Positions 15,475 through 28,093 of a stretch of 64,000 nt of DNA are shown here, piece after piece. The notes under the pieces were generated by a model. It saw nothing but the letters and a program-made list of their open reading frames with translations, was not told the DNA's origin and searched no databases. The position numbers and the translations under genes were made by a program. Each line of letters opens with the position of its first letter. Position 1 is the stretch's first letter. Source of the DNA: Sphingomonas sp. MA1305 (lineage in GTDB: Bacteria; Pseudomonadota; Alphaproteobacteria; Sphingomonadales; Sphingomonadaceae); contig NZ_RCVT01000002.1 in assembly GCF_016107325.1 (NCBI RefSeq), positions 744,001 through 808,000 of the forward strand. The letters run 5' to 3'.

Positions 15475-16338
15475 GTGTTTCCTGCAATTGGTCTTGTTGT
15501 CCTTCTCGGCATGGTGTTTGGCGGCTTCGCCATCACCGGCGGTGCGCTCGGCCCGGTGTTCGAGGCGATTCCGCACGAAATGCTGATCATCGGCGGCGCC
15601 GCTGCTGGCGCGCTGATCATCGGCAACTCGGGTGCCGAACTGAAGGCGATGGGCGGCGGCCTCGGCAAGGTGTTCAAGGGGCCGAAGTACAAGAAGCAGG
15701 ACTATCTCGACGTCATCTTCCTGGTCAGCAAGCTGATGAAGATGCTGCGCATGGATGGCCCGATCGCGCTCGAACCGCATGTCGAGGATCCGAAGTCCTC
15801 GGCGGTTTTCGCCGAATACCCCCGCCTTCTCGCTGACCATACCTTGGTCAATCTGATCGCCGATACCTTGCGCCTCGTCGTCGTTTCCAGCGGCACGCTG
15901 GACGTGCATGCGGTCGAAGAGGTGATGGACCATGCGATCAAGACGCATCACCATGAGGTCGAGGGGCCGGAGCACACGCTGACCAGCCTTGCCGACTCGC
16001 TTCCCGCGCTCGGCATCGTCGCCGCGGTGCTCGGCATCGTGAAGACGATGGGTTCGATCGACAAGCCGCCGTCGGTGCTCGGCGGCATGATCGGCTCGGC
16101 GCTGGTCGGCACGTTCATGGGCGTGCTGCTCGCCTACGGCATCGTCAATCCGCTTGCCGGTCGGCTCAAGCAGGTGATTCATGCCGACGCCGCAATCTAT
16201 CACGTCGTCAAGCAGATCATCATCGCCTCATTGCACGGCCATCCGCAGCCGCTCGTCATCGAGGCGGCACGGAGCGGCATCGCGCACAAGAACCAGCCCG
16301 GCTTCGCCGAGGTGTTCGACGGCCTGCGCGGCAAGTAA
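15475..16338 (+). CDS. motA: Flagellar motor stator protein MotA
   Basis: MotA and MotB form the proton channel that drives rotation. The 287-aa length is typical. Helix 1 (about residues 4-24) and helix 2 (AAAGALII, about 35-50) are followed by the cytoplasmic domain, which contains the charged rotor-contact region. Helices 3 and 4 include ALGIVAAVLGIVKTMGSI (about 178) and MIGSALVGTFMGVLLAYGIV (about 202). The start is a GTG at 15475. The upstream 185 bases (15290-15474) hold a small GC-rich inverted repeat near 15317-15334 but no convincing FlgM-type sigma-28 promoter. motB follows after 18 bases. Confidence 0.95.
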   Translation: MFPAIGLVVLLGMVFGGFAITGGALGPVFEAIPHEMLIIGGAAAGALIIGNSGAELKAMGGGLGKVFKGPKYKKQDYLDVIFLVSKLMKMLRMDGPIALEPHVEDPKSSAVFAEYPRLLADHTLVNLIADTLRLVVVSSGTLDVHAVEEVMDHAIKTHHHEVEGPEHTLTSLADSLPALGIVAAVLGIVKTMGSIDKPPSVLGGMIGSALVGTFMGVLLAYGIVNPLAGRLKQVIHADAAIYHVVKQIIIASLHGHPQPLVIEAARSGIAHKNQPGFAEVFDGLRGK

Positions 16339-16356
16339 GCGGGAAGGACGCATCCG

Positions 16357-17262
16357 ATGGCCCGCGCTGCGCCGCACGGCAACAACCAGCCGCCCAAGAT
16401 CATCATCGTCAAGAAGATCATTGGCGAAGGCGGCGGCGGTCATCACGGCGGCGCGTGGAAGGTCGCCTATGCCGACTTCGTGACGGCAATGATGGCCTTC
16501 TTCCTGCTGCTCTGGCTGCTCGGCGCGACCACCGAGAAGCAGCGCAAGGGCATCGCCGACTATTTCGCGCCGACGATCATCGACAAGAAGGTGCTGGGCC
16601 TCGGCGGCAGCGGCGTGCTCGGCGGCGAATCGATCGTCAGCAACAACAAGCTCGGGCCGAAGGCGGCGGCGGCGCCGATCGCGTCGATCGGCATCCCCGT
16701 GTCCAACGCGGGCGGCGAGCGCAGCGGCACCGGCGAAAAGGGGTCGCTGCGCAATCCCAACGCGCGCGCGGAGGATCAAAAGGCGTTCGAGGCGATCAAG
16801 CGCCAGATCGAATCAGCGATCAAGAGTTCGGCGAGCCTCGCCAAGCTTGCCAGTCATATCCGGTTCGTACCGACGCAGGACGGTCTGCGCATCGACCTAG
16901 TCGACGACGCTGATTATTCCATGTTCGCGCTCGGCACGACGATGCTCGACGGCAAGGCGTCTGACCTGATCGGGATGATCGCCAAGACGATTGCCGGTAC
17001 CCCCAACACGATCATGATCCGTGGCCACACCGACAGCGTGCCCTATGGCGATCCGCGTGCGATGAACAACTGGATGCTGTCATCCGGACGGGCCGAGGCG
17101 ACGCGCCGCCGTTTGGCCTTGGGGGGGATTCCCGAACAGCGGTTCGAACGGATCGAGGGCGTCGCCGATCGCGAGCCGATCATTCCCAACGATCCCTATG
17201 ACGCGCGCAATCGTCGCGTCGCTATCACCCTGCTCTATCGCAAGGGCGTATTCGGGCAATGA
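16357..17262 (+). CDS. motB: Flagellar motor stator protein MotB
   Basis: MotB is the peptidoglycan-anchored stator subunit. In this 301-aa protein the single membrane helix contains WKVAYADFVTAMMAFFLLLW, with the proton-accepting Asp at residue 40. A plug-like amphipathic segment follows (EKQRKGIADYFAP). The C-terminal OmpA-like domain has TIMIRGHTDSVPYG (about 224) and NNWMLSSGRAEATRRRL, the peptidoglycan-binding motifs. A Gly/His-rich cytoplasmic tail precedes the helix. It lies 18 bases after motA. It is the canonical counterpart of the much smaller MotB-like protein at 4972-5487. Confidence 0.96.
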   Translation: MARAAPHGNNQPPKIIIVKKIIGEGGGGHHGGAWKVAYADFVTAMMAFFLLLWLLGATTEKQRKGIADYFAPTIIDKKVLGLGGSGVLGGESIVSNNKLGPKAAAAPIASIGIPVSNAGGERSGTGEKGSLRNPNARAEDQKAFEAIKRQIESAIKSSASLAKLASHIRFVPTQDGLRIDLVDDADYSMFALGTTMLDGKASDLIGMIAKTIAGTPNTIMIRGHTDSVPYGDPRAMNNWMLSSGRAEATRRRLALGGIPEQRFERIEGVADREPIIPNDPYDARNRRVAITLLYRKGVFGQ

Positions 17263-17427
17263 ACGCAGACTGCGCCCGGCGCGCGTGACGGTTCAAGCTC
17301 CTAGGGCGCGCGACGCGGTCGACACTGTACGTCCCGTCGCCCCGCCTCGCAACGAAACGCCCCAGCTTTCGCTGAGGCGGCACGGTGACATGGCAGGGAC
17401 GGGAGGGGCCCGCAGGCCCCTTCCGGG

Positions 17428-17910
17428 TTACGCCTCGGCGTCGGCGGTCTTGCGACCACGGCGGGCGGCGTTTTCGCTCGGGCGCTCGCCGGGCTTGCGG
17501 CCCAGGCCGATCTTCTTCGCCATGGCGCGCCGGCTTTCGGAGTAGTTCTCCGACACCATCGGATAATCCGACTTCAGGCCATAGCGCTCGCGATATTCAT
17601 CGGGGCTGAGGCCATGCGTAGCGAGATGGCGACGCAAGGTCTTGTACGGCTTACCGTCGATCATCGAGATGATGTAATCCTTCGACGCCAAGGATTTCCG
17701 GACCGACACTGCCGGGGTATACTCGGTCTGTGCCGGGGTTTCCGTAGCGGTATCGACCGCTCCAAGCAGACCGCGGACGGTGTCGTGCATCTTGCCGAGG
17801 AACGCCGGCACCTCGTCGGCGCTGGTGCGAGTGTTGGGATTGCCGAGCCAAGCAATCGTCAACTCGGTTGCTAACTCAACAGCGTTCAGACCAGAAGTTT
17901 CATCAGTCAT
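17428..17910 (-). CDS. Ros/MucR family transcriptional regulator with altered zinc finger
   Basis: Ros/MucR proteins are DNA-binding regulators of exopolysaccharide, motility and cell-cycle genes in alphaproteobacteria. The 160-aa protein has the family domain at about residues 70-135: YIISMIDGKPYKTLRRHLAT, then HGLSPDEYRERYGLKSDYPM and the basic RAMAKKIGLGRK region. The first cysteine of the usual zinc site (ICLED/ICLEC type) is replaced by Ser, leaving Asp and the two His, and no Cys occurs anywhere in the protein. The C-terminal 25 residues are Arg/Lys/Glu-rich. The ribosome binding site AAGGAG lies in one arm of a hairpin at 17915-17935. It converges with motB and may regulate the flagellar or polysaccharide genes. 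Confidence 0.9.
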   Translation of the reverse strand: MTDETSGLNAVELATELTIAWLGNPNTRTSADEVPAFLGKMHDTVRGLLGAVDTATETPAQTEYTPAVSVRKSLASKDYIISMIDGKPYKTLRRHLATHGLSPDEYRERYGLKSDYPMVSENYSESRRAMAKKIGLGRKPGERPSENAARRGRKTADAEA

Positions 17911-17914
17911 AGCT

Positions 17915-17935
17915 TGCTCCTTTGACTAAGGAGCA
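17915..17935 (-). promoter_or_regulatory. Hairpin covering the mucR ribosome binding site
   Basis: In the mRNA, TGCTCCTT (17935-17928) can pair perfectly with AAGGAGCA (17922-17915) across a five-base loop. The second arm contains the AAGGAG Shine-Dalgarno, six bases before the ATG at 17910. Pairing would hide the ribosome binding site. Confidence 0.55.
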
Positions 17936-18001
17936 GCCGTACGGCCGCCTTTGGGGGCGTCAAGCCTATAAACGATCAATTTGATCGCGATGAATGGAAA
18001 A

Positions 18002-18088
18002 TGGTGCCCAGAAGAGGACTCGAACCTCCACGACCTTGCGATCGCCAGCACCTGAAGCTGGTGCGTCTACCAATTCCGCCATCTGGGC
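18002..18088 (-). tRNA. tRNA-Leu (anticodon CAG)
   Basis: The 87-base gene has a perfect 7-bp acceptor stem (GCCCAGA with TCTGGGC), discriminator A and an encoded CCA (18004-18002). The anticodon arm is CCAGC-TTCAGGT-GCTGG, giving anticodon CAG, which reads CUG leucine codons, the main Leu codon in this GC-rich genome. A long variable arm (class II) and a GGTTCGAGTCC T-arm are present, as required for tRNA-Leu. Confidence 0.95.
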
Positions 18089-18194
18089 ACGGGGTAGGCG
18101 GCGGCCTTTAGGGGTGGGTCATGTGCCTTGTCAACACGCCTTTCGCACGGCAAGGGCGGCACGGCGATTTAGCCAGGTGCGAGAAGGGCCGATC

Positions 18195-19127
18195 ATGAGG
18201 GACAAACTGGTTACGGTGTTCGGCGGCGGCGGCTTCGTCGGCCGTTACGTGGTGCAGGCGCTGCTGCGCACGGGCGCGCGCGTTCGCGTCGCCGAGCGCG
18301 ATCCCCGCCATGCCTGGTTCCTCAAGCCGCTTGGCGGCCTTGGCCAGATGCAGTTTGTCGCTGCCGACGTGACCCGGTCCGACACGGTGCATCGGGCGGT
18401 GGTCGGCTCCGACATGGTCGTCAACCTCGTCGGCGTGCTTGAGGGCAAGTTCGATGCGGTCCATGTGGTGGGCGCACGCAACGTCGCCGAGGCGGCGGCC
18501 GGCGCCGGGGCCGAGGCGATGGTGCATATGTCGGCGATCGGCGCCGATCCCGCCGCCGCCTCCGCCTATGGCAGCAGCAAGGGGCGCGGCGAGGAGGCGG
18601 TGCGTGCCGCCTTCCCGGGGGCGGTGATCATGCGTTCCTCGATCGTCTTCGGTCGCGAGGACCAGTTCCTCAATCGCTTTGCCGGCATGATCGAGAAGTT
18701 CCCGGTCGTCCCGGTGTTGCGGGCGCCGGTCAAGTTCCAGCCGGTGTTCGCGGCAGATGTCGGCGACGCCTTCGCGGCTGCGCTGGCGGCGGACCATGCC
18801 GGCCGTACCTTCGAACTCGGCGGCCCCGACGTGATGACGATGGGCGAAATCATTCGCTGGCTCGCCGCGACGCTCGGCCGGTCGCCGTCGATCGTCGAAT
18901 TGCCTGATGCTGCCGGCGCGCTGCTCGCCCGGCTGCCGCTGGCGCCGATCACCGTCGACCAGTGGCAGATGCTCCAGCGCGACAATGTCGTCGCGCCGGG
19001 GGCTGATGGCCTCGCTGCATTGGGCGTGACCCCGACGCCGCTCGCCTCCGTCGCCCCCGAATGGCTAGTGCGCTTCCGCCGTCTCGGCCGCTTCGGCCGT
19101 CGCGCCGCCACCAAGCTCCACGTCTGA
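18195..19127 (+). CDS. Complex I NDUFA9-type NAD(P)-binding protein
   Basis: This 310-aa protein is an atypical short-chain dehydrogenase/epimerase. The N-terminal Rossmann motif VTVFGGGGFVGRYVVQALL (about residues 6-24) binds NAD(P). The middle shows VVNLVGVL and the sequence MSAIGADPAAASAYGSSKGRGEEAVR, in which the Tyr-x3-Lys catalytic pair is YGSSK. Bacterial homologues are related to the NDUFA9 subunit of respiratory complex I; whether they act in complex I assembly or lipid/quinone metabolism is unsettled. A ribosome binding site (AGAAGGG) precedes the ATG at 18195. uppP follows after 10 bases and may be cotranscribed. Confidence 0.85.
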   Translation: MRDKLVTVFGGGGFVGRYVVQALLRTGARVRVAERDPRHAWFLKPLGGLGQMQFVAADVTRSDTVHRAVVGSDMVVNLVGVLEGKFDAVHVVGARNVAEAAAGAGAEAMVHMSAIGADPAAASAYGSSKGRGEEAVRAAFPGAVIMRSSIVFGREDQFLNRFAGMIEKFPVVPVLRAPVKFQPVFAADVGDAFAAALAADHAGRTFELGGPDVMTMGEIIRWLAATLGRSPSIVELPDAAGALLARLPLAPITVDQWQMLQRDNVVAPGADGLAALGVTPTPLASVAPEWLVRFRRLGRFGRRAATKLHV

Positions 19128-19137
19128 AGGATCGAGC

Positions 19138-19935
19138 ATGGATCTCCTGACCGCCATCCTCCTCGGCATCGTCGAGGGGGTGACCGAATTCCTGCCCGTC
19201 TCGTCGACCGGCCATCTGATCCTCGCCGGCACGCTTCTCGGCGTGCAGGACAAGGGCACTGCGACCTTCGACATCGTCATCCAGCTCGGCGCCATCCTGG
19301 CGGTAATCGTCCTCTACTGGCGGCGCTTCTGGGGCGTCGCGATCGGCCTGTTCGCCGGCGAGCGCCGCGCGATCGCCTTCGTCCGCAATGTCGTGCTCGG
19401 CTTTCTGCCGGCGATGGCGATCGGCCTCGTTGTCTACAAGGCGGTGAAGGCGCTGCTGGAAAAGCCGACCGTGGTGGCGGTCGCCTTGATCGTCGGCGGC
19501 GTCGCGATCCTCGTCATCGAGCGGCTGGTACGCCGCGTCCGCATCGATTCGGTCGAGGCGATGCCCGCCACCACCGCACTCGGGATCGGCGTCCTTCAGT
19601 GTCTGGCGATGGTTCCCGGCGTCAGCCGGTCGGGCGCGACGATCATGGGGGCGCTGACGCTTGGCGTCGATCGCCAGGCGGCGGCCGAATTCTCCTTCTT
19701 CCTCGCCATTCCGACGATGCTGGCGGCAAGCGGCTACGACCTGCTCAAGTCGGGCGCGACGCTTGGCCAGGGCGACTGGCTGGCGATCGCGGTGGGCTTC
19801 GTCGTGTCGTTCATCGTCGCGCTTCTGGTGATCCGCTGGTTCATCACGGTGATCAGCCGGCACGGCTTTGCGCCCTTTGCCTGGTATCGTATCGTCGTCG
19901 GCGCGATCGCGCTGATCGCCCTGCAGATGCGTTAG
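19138..19935 (+). CDS. uppP: Undecaprenyl-diphosphatase UppP (BacA)
   Basis: UppP dephosphorylates undecaprenyl diphosphate and recycles the lipid carrier for peptidoglycan and surface polysaccharide. The 265-aa integral membrane protein has both family motifs. These are GIVEGVTEFLPVSSTGHLIL (about residues 10-29), with the catalytic Glu and Ser, and MVPGVSRSGATIMGAL (about 158-173), with the catalytic Arg. About seven to eight membrane helices are predicted. Length is typical. High-level production is associated with bacitracin resistance in other species. Confidence 0.96.
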   Translation: MDLLTAILLGIVEGVTEFLPVSSTGHLILAGTLLGVQDKGTATFDIVIQLGAILAVIVLYWRRFWGVAIGLFAGERRAIAFVRNVVLGFLPAMAIGLVVYKAVKALLEKPTVVAVALIVGGVAILVIERLVRRVRIDSVEAMPATTALGIGVLQCLAMVPGVSRSGATIMGALTLGVDRQAAAEFSFFLAIPTMLAASGYDLLKSGATLGQGDWLAIAVGFVVSFIVALLVIRWFITVISRHGFAPFAWYRIVVGAIALIALQMR

Positions 19936-20087
19936 GTCCGAATATTTACCTATTTCGGCAAGCGCCGCCTCTCGTTACCGCTTCCAGCGCACGATTAGCT
20001 CGAATTAGGTAAGAATAGGTTCCATAACGCTCGTTTTGTGCGTGACAAAGGCTTCGATCGTGCGTAGCGGCACGATCAGGAGGCCCC

Positions 20088-21518
20088 ATGGCGCACGATT
20101 CCATGCTCAAGTTCGTCGGTCGTTCGCAGGCCTATCCGGCCAAGCGCACTGCCGATGATCGCGCGGACGATTTCCGGGAGATTGCGGCGCGCTACGCCCC
20201 ACCCGCGGCGGAGGAGCAGGCGGGCCGCTGCTCGCAATGTGGCGTGCCCTATTGCTCGGTCCATTGTCCGTTGCACAATCATATCCCCGATTGGCTGCGC
20301 CTGACCGCGGAGGGGCGGCTGCGCGAAGCCTATGAGCTGAGCAACGCCACCTCGACGATGCCGGAGATCTGCGGCCGCATCTGCCCGCAGGATCGGTTGT
20401 GCGAGGGCAATTGCGTCATCGAGTTCAGCGGCCATGGCGCGGTGACGATCGGCTCGGTCGAGAAGTTCATCACCGATACCGCCTGGGAGGAAGGCTGGGT
20501 CGAGCCGCTGGCGCCCGGGCCGGCGCGCGGCCAGTCGGTGGCGGTGATCGGCGCGGGTCCGGCGGGGCTGTCGGCGGCGGAATATCTGCGCGGTCATGGC
20601 TATGACGTCCACGTCTACGATCGCCACGATCGCGCCGGCGGGCTGCTGACCTACGGCATCCCGGGTTTCAAGCTGGAAAAGCCGGTGGTGATGCGGCGCG
20701 TCGACCGGCTGCGCGACGGCGGCATCGTCTTCCACAGCGGCTTCTCGGTCGGCGAACAGGCCAGCCTCGACGAACTGCGGCAGCGTCATGATGCGGTGCT
20801 GATCGCGACCGGCGTCTATCGCGCCCGCAACCTTGATCTCGGCACGCCCGACGACCGCGTCGTCGCCGCGCTCGATTATCTGATCGCCTCCAATCGCAAG
20901 GGGTTCGGCGACGCCGTCCCGGCGTTCGACAGTGGCGCGCTCGACGCCGCCGGCAAGCATGTCGTGGTGATCGGCGGCGGCGACACGGCGATGGATTGCG
21001 TCCGCACCGCGATCCGCCAGGGCGCGGCGTCGGTGAAGTGTCTCTACCGCCGTGATCGCGCCAACATGCCCGGCAGCCAGCGCGAAGTCGCCAATGCCGA
21101 GGAAGAGGGTGCGGAGTTCGTGTGGCTGTCCGCCCCCGCCGCGTTCGACCCGGATGGCACCGTCCGCGCACGGAGAATGCGGCTCGGTGCCCCAGATGCC
21201 AGCGGTCGACGCGCACCCGAGGCGGATCCGGCGGGCGACTTCACGCTGCAGGCCGATCTGGTGATCAAGGCGCTCGGCTTCGATGCGGAAGATCTGCCCG
21301 GTCTGTTCGGCGCACCGGAACTCGGCGTGTCGCGCTGGGGCACGGTGCTGGTCGACGGCAAGACGCTGATGACCAGTCTCGACGGCGTCTTTGCCGCGGG
21401 CGACATCGTGCGCGGGGCGAGCCTGGTCGTCTGGGCGATCCGGGACGGCCGCGACGTCGCCGGGGCGATGCACAAATGGCTGAAGGCCAAGGCAAAGCGC
21501 GAGAGGGTGGCGGCATGA
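20088..21518 (+). CDS. gltD: Glutamate synthase small subunit GltD
   Basis: GltD is the NADPH-oxidising beta subunit of glutamate synthase and passes electrons to GltB. The 476-aa protein has the N-terminal iron-sulfur region with CSQCGVPYCSVHCP (about residues 46-59) and CGRICPQDRLCEGNC (about 94-108). Then follow the FAD-binding motif VAVIGAGPAGLSAAEYL (about 149) and the NADPH motif VVVIGGGDTAMDCVRTA (about 292). An AGGAGG ribosome binding site precedes the ATG. The gene overlaps the DUF2059 gene by four bases, and gltB follows, giving the order gltD-DUF2059-gltB. The preceding 152 bases (19936-20087) probably hold the promoter. Confidence 0.96.
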   Translation: MAHDSMLKFVGRSQAYPAKRTADDRADDFREIAARYAPPAAEEQAGRCSQCGVPYCSVHCPLHNHIPDWLRLTAEGRLREAYELSNATSTMPEICGRICPQDRLCEGNCVIEFSGHGAVTIGSVEKFITDTAWEEGWVEPLAPGPARGQSVAVIGAGPAGLSAAEYLRGHGYDVHVYDRHDRAGGLLTYGIPGFKLEKPVVMRRVDRLRDGGIVFHSGFSVGEQASLDELRQRHDAVLIATGVYRARNLDLGTPDDRVVAALDYLIASNRKGFGDAVPAFDSGALDAAGKHVVVIGGGDTAMDCVRTAIRQGAASVKCLYRRDRANMPGSQREVANAEEEGAEFVWLSAPAAFDPDGTVRARRMRLGAPDASGRRAPEADPAGDFTLQADLVIKALGFDAEDLPGLFGAPELGVSRWGTVLVDGKTLMTSLDGVFAAGDIVRGASLVVWAIRDGRDVAGAMHKWLKAKAKRERVAA

Positions 21519-22054
21519 TGCGGAACGGTCTTCTGGTGGCGGCGGCTTTGGCCAGCGCGCCGGTGGCGGCGCAGGGCACGGGGGCCGGTACGATCGCGAC
21601 CGCGCGGAGCATCGTCGCGGCGATGCATATCGAACAGACGCTCGATCCCGTCTTCGCGCAGATCATGCCGCTGGTGTCGACCAATGTAATCACCGCGATG
21701 CAGCGCGATCCCGCCATTCCCGCCACCCTGAAGGCGCGACTGTCGACCGCCGACGGACAGGCGCAGGTGTCGAAGATCGTCTCCGAGGAAATCGGCGCGG
21801 CCTATCGGGCGCGCTACGACAGTATCGCCGCCGCCCTGTCGGAGGAATACAGCCGCTCGTTCAGCGAGACGGAACTGCAGGCGATCCTGAGCTTCTATCG
21901 ATCGCCGGCGGGGGCGAAGCTGATCCAGACCCAGCCCGCGATCCAGAAGGTGATGTCCGAACAGGGCCGGGCGATCGGCCGCGAGGCCGGTATGGACGCC
22001 TTCCCGAAGATCATCCAGCGCGTCAACGCGCTCGGCGCGCCTGCCGGAAAGTAG
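21515..22054 (+). CDS. DUF2059 family exported protein
   Basis: The 179-aa product has a short signal peptide (about residues 1-19, ending PVAAQ). The body is helical and matches the DUF2059 family plan, with LSEEYSRSFSETELQAILSF followed by YRSPAGAKLIQTQPAI near residues 108-147. The function of the family is unknown; members are predicted periplasmic. The ATG overlaps the gltD stop (ATGA), and gltB starts 10 bases after its stop, so it is translated within the glutamate synthase operon. It may be a passenger or may link nitrogen assimilation with the envelope; the sequence cannot decide. Confidence 0.85.
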   Translation: MMRNGLLVAAALASAPVAAQGTGAGTIATARSIVAAMHIEQTLDPVFAQIMPLVSTNVITAMQRDPAIPATLKARLSTADGQAQVSKIVSEEIGAAYRARYDSIAAALSEEYSRSFSETELQAILSFYRSPAGAKLIQTQPAIQKVMSEQGRAIGREAGMDAFPKIIQRVNALGAPAGK

Positions 22055-22064
22055 GATCACGACG

Positions 22065-26573
<4,509 letters not shown>

Positions 26574-26581
26574 CCGTTATT

Positions 26582-26603
26582 CCCCTCCCGCTTGCGGGAG
26601 GGG
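26582..26603 (+). terminator. Hairpin after gltB
   Basis: CCCCTCCCGC pairs perfectly with GCGGGAGGGG across a two-base loop, starting eight bases after the gltB stop. No T-run follows, so it may be a factor-dependent terminator or a 3'-end stabiliser. Confidence 0.55.
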
Positions 26604-26662
26604 GCCCGTTGCGCTTTGCCCGCAATCGCGCTCTATTCCTCCGGCACCGATCAGGGGGACTT

Positions 26663-28066
26663 ATGACGCGCACGATGACCGGCCTTGCCACCGCGGCGAT
26701 CGCGCTCTGCAGTGCCGGGGCGGCGTCCGCGCAGCAGCGCCCCGACGAGCGCGCCTTCTTCGATCTCTATAAGCAGCTCGTCGAGACCAACACTGTGGTC
26801 GGCGTCGGCAGCTGCACCCAGGCATCGGCGCAGATCGCCGAAAGGCTGAAGGCCGCGGGCTTCGCCGCTGGTGACGTCACGCTCTTCTCCACGCCCGATC
26901 ATCCGCAGGACGGTGGCCTGGTCGCCGTGCTTAGGGGTTCCGATCCGCAGGCCAAGCCGATGCTGCTGCTCGGTCACCTCGACGTCGTTGCCGCCAAGCG
27001 CGAGGATTGGGTCCGCGATCCGTTCAAACTGACGGAGGAGGGGGGCTATTATTACGGCCGCGGCACCGTCGACGACAAGGCGATGAGCGCGATCTGGGCG
27101 GACACGATGATCCGCCTGAAACGTGCCGGGCCGCCGCCGCGGCGCACGATCAAGCTCGCGCTGACCTGCGGCGAGGAGACGACCTATGCTTTCAACGGCG
27201 CCCAATGGCTCGCCGCCAACAGGCCGGACCTGATCGCCGCGGAGTTCGCGCTGAACGAGGGTGGCGGCGGGCGGCTCACCGCAGACGGCAAGCGCGAGCT
27301 GCTCGCCGTGCAGGTCGGCGAGAAGGCGGCACAGAATTACACCTTCCTCGCCACCAACCCCGGCGGCCATAGTTCGCAGCCCGTGCCCGACAATGCGATC
27401 TACCAATTGGTCGACGCGGTGAAGGCGGTGCAGGGCTACGAATTTCCGATCCGCTTCACCGACACGACGCGCGCCTATTTCACCGCCACCGCGAAACAGG
27501 CAGGCGGCGCGATGGGGCAGGCGATCACGCGGCTGCTCGCCAACCCCAACGACACCGCCGCCGACGCGATCGTCAGCCGCGACAAGGCGTTCCATTCGAC
27601 GCTGCGCACCACCTGCGTCGCGACGCTGCTCAACGCCGGCCATGCCGAAAATGCGCTGCCGCAGCGCGCCACCGCCAACATCAACTGCCGCATCTTCCCC
27701 GGCGAGACGGTCGACGGCACGCTCGCGACGCTGCAGCGGCTGGCCGGCACGACGGTCAAGGTCACTGCCAACCAGCCGGTCCGCCCGACCGCGATCCCGC
27801 CGACGCTCGATCCCAAGATCGTCGGTCCGGCGACCCGCGTCGCGGCACGGTACTTTCCCGGCACGCCTGTGGTGCCGCTGATGTCGACCGGCGCCACCGA
27901 CGGCATCTTCTTCGAGGCGATCGGCATCCCGGTCTACGGCATGCCCGGCCTGTTCGTCGAAAAGGACGGCGGCGGCATCCACGGCCTCAACGAACGGATC
28001 GGGGTGAAGTCGCTCTACGAAGGGCGCGACTATCTGTACGATCTGGTGAAGGCCTACGCCGGCTGA
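26663..28066 (+). CDS. Exported M20 family metallopeptidase
   Basis: The 467-aa protein starts with a signal peptide (about residues 1-22, cleavage after ASA), so it acts in the periplasm. The M20 zinc-site motifs are in order: LLLGHLDVVAA (His and Asp, about 95), GRGTVDDKAM (bridging Asp, about 132) and TCGEETTYA (catalytic and zinc Glu, about 170). A dimerisation domain lies at about 230-350 and a final His region (GGGIHGLNER) at about 438-447. The family removes amino acids from peptides or amides; the substrate is not clear. The gene is convergent with kup and shares a terminator with it. Confidence 0.9.
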   Translation: MTRTMTGLATAAIALCSAGAASAQQRPDERAFFDLYKQLVETNTVVGVGSCTQASAQIAERLKAAGFAAGDVTLFSTPDHPQDGGLVAVLRGSDPQAKPMLLLGHLDVVAAKREDWVRDPFKLTEEGGYYYGRGTVDDKAMSAIWADTMIRLKRAGPPPRRTIKLALTCGEETTYAFNGAQWLAANRPDLIAAEFALNEGGGGRLTADGKRELLAVQVGEKAAQNYTFLATNPGGHSSQPVPDNAIYQLVDAVKAVQGYEFPIRFTDTTRAYFTATAKQAGGAMGQAITRLLANPNDTAADAIVSRDKAFHSTLRTTCVATLLNAGHAENALPQRATANINCRIFPGETVDGTLATLQRLAGTTVKVTANQPVRPTAIPPTLDPKIVGPATRVAARYFPGTPVVPLMSTGATDGIFFEAIGIPVYGMPGLFVEKDGGGIHGLNERIGVKSLYEGRDYLYDLVKAYAG

Positions 28067-28067
28067 C

Positions 28068-28093
28068 GATCTTCCCCGCCGACGGGGAAGATC
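28068..28093. terminator. Bidirectional terminator between the M20 peptidase gene and kup
   Basis: Perfect 11-base arms (28068-28078 and 28083-28093, GATCTTCCCCG and its complement) enclose a four-base loop, exactly filling the gap between two convergent stop codons. It could serve both genes, although T-runs are weak. Confidence 0.7.
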
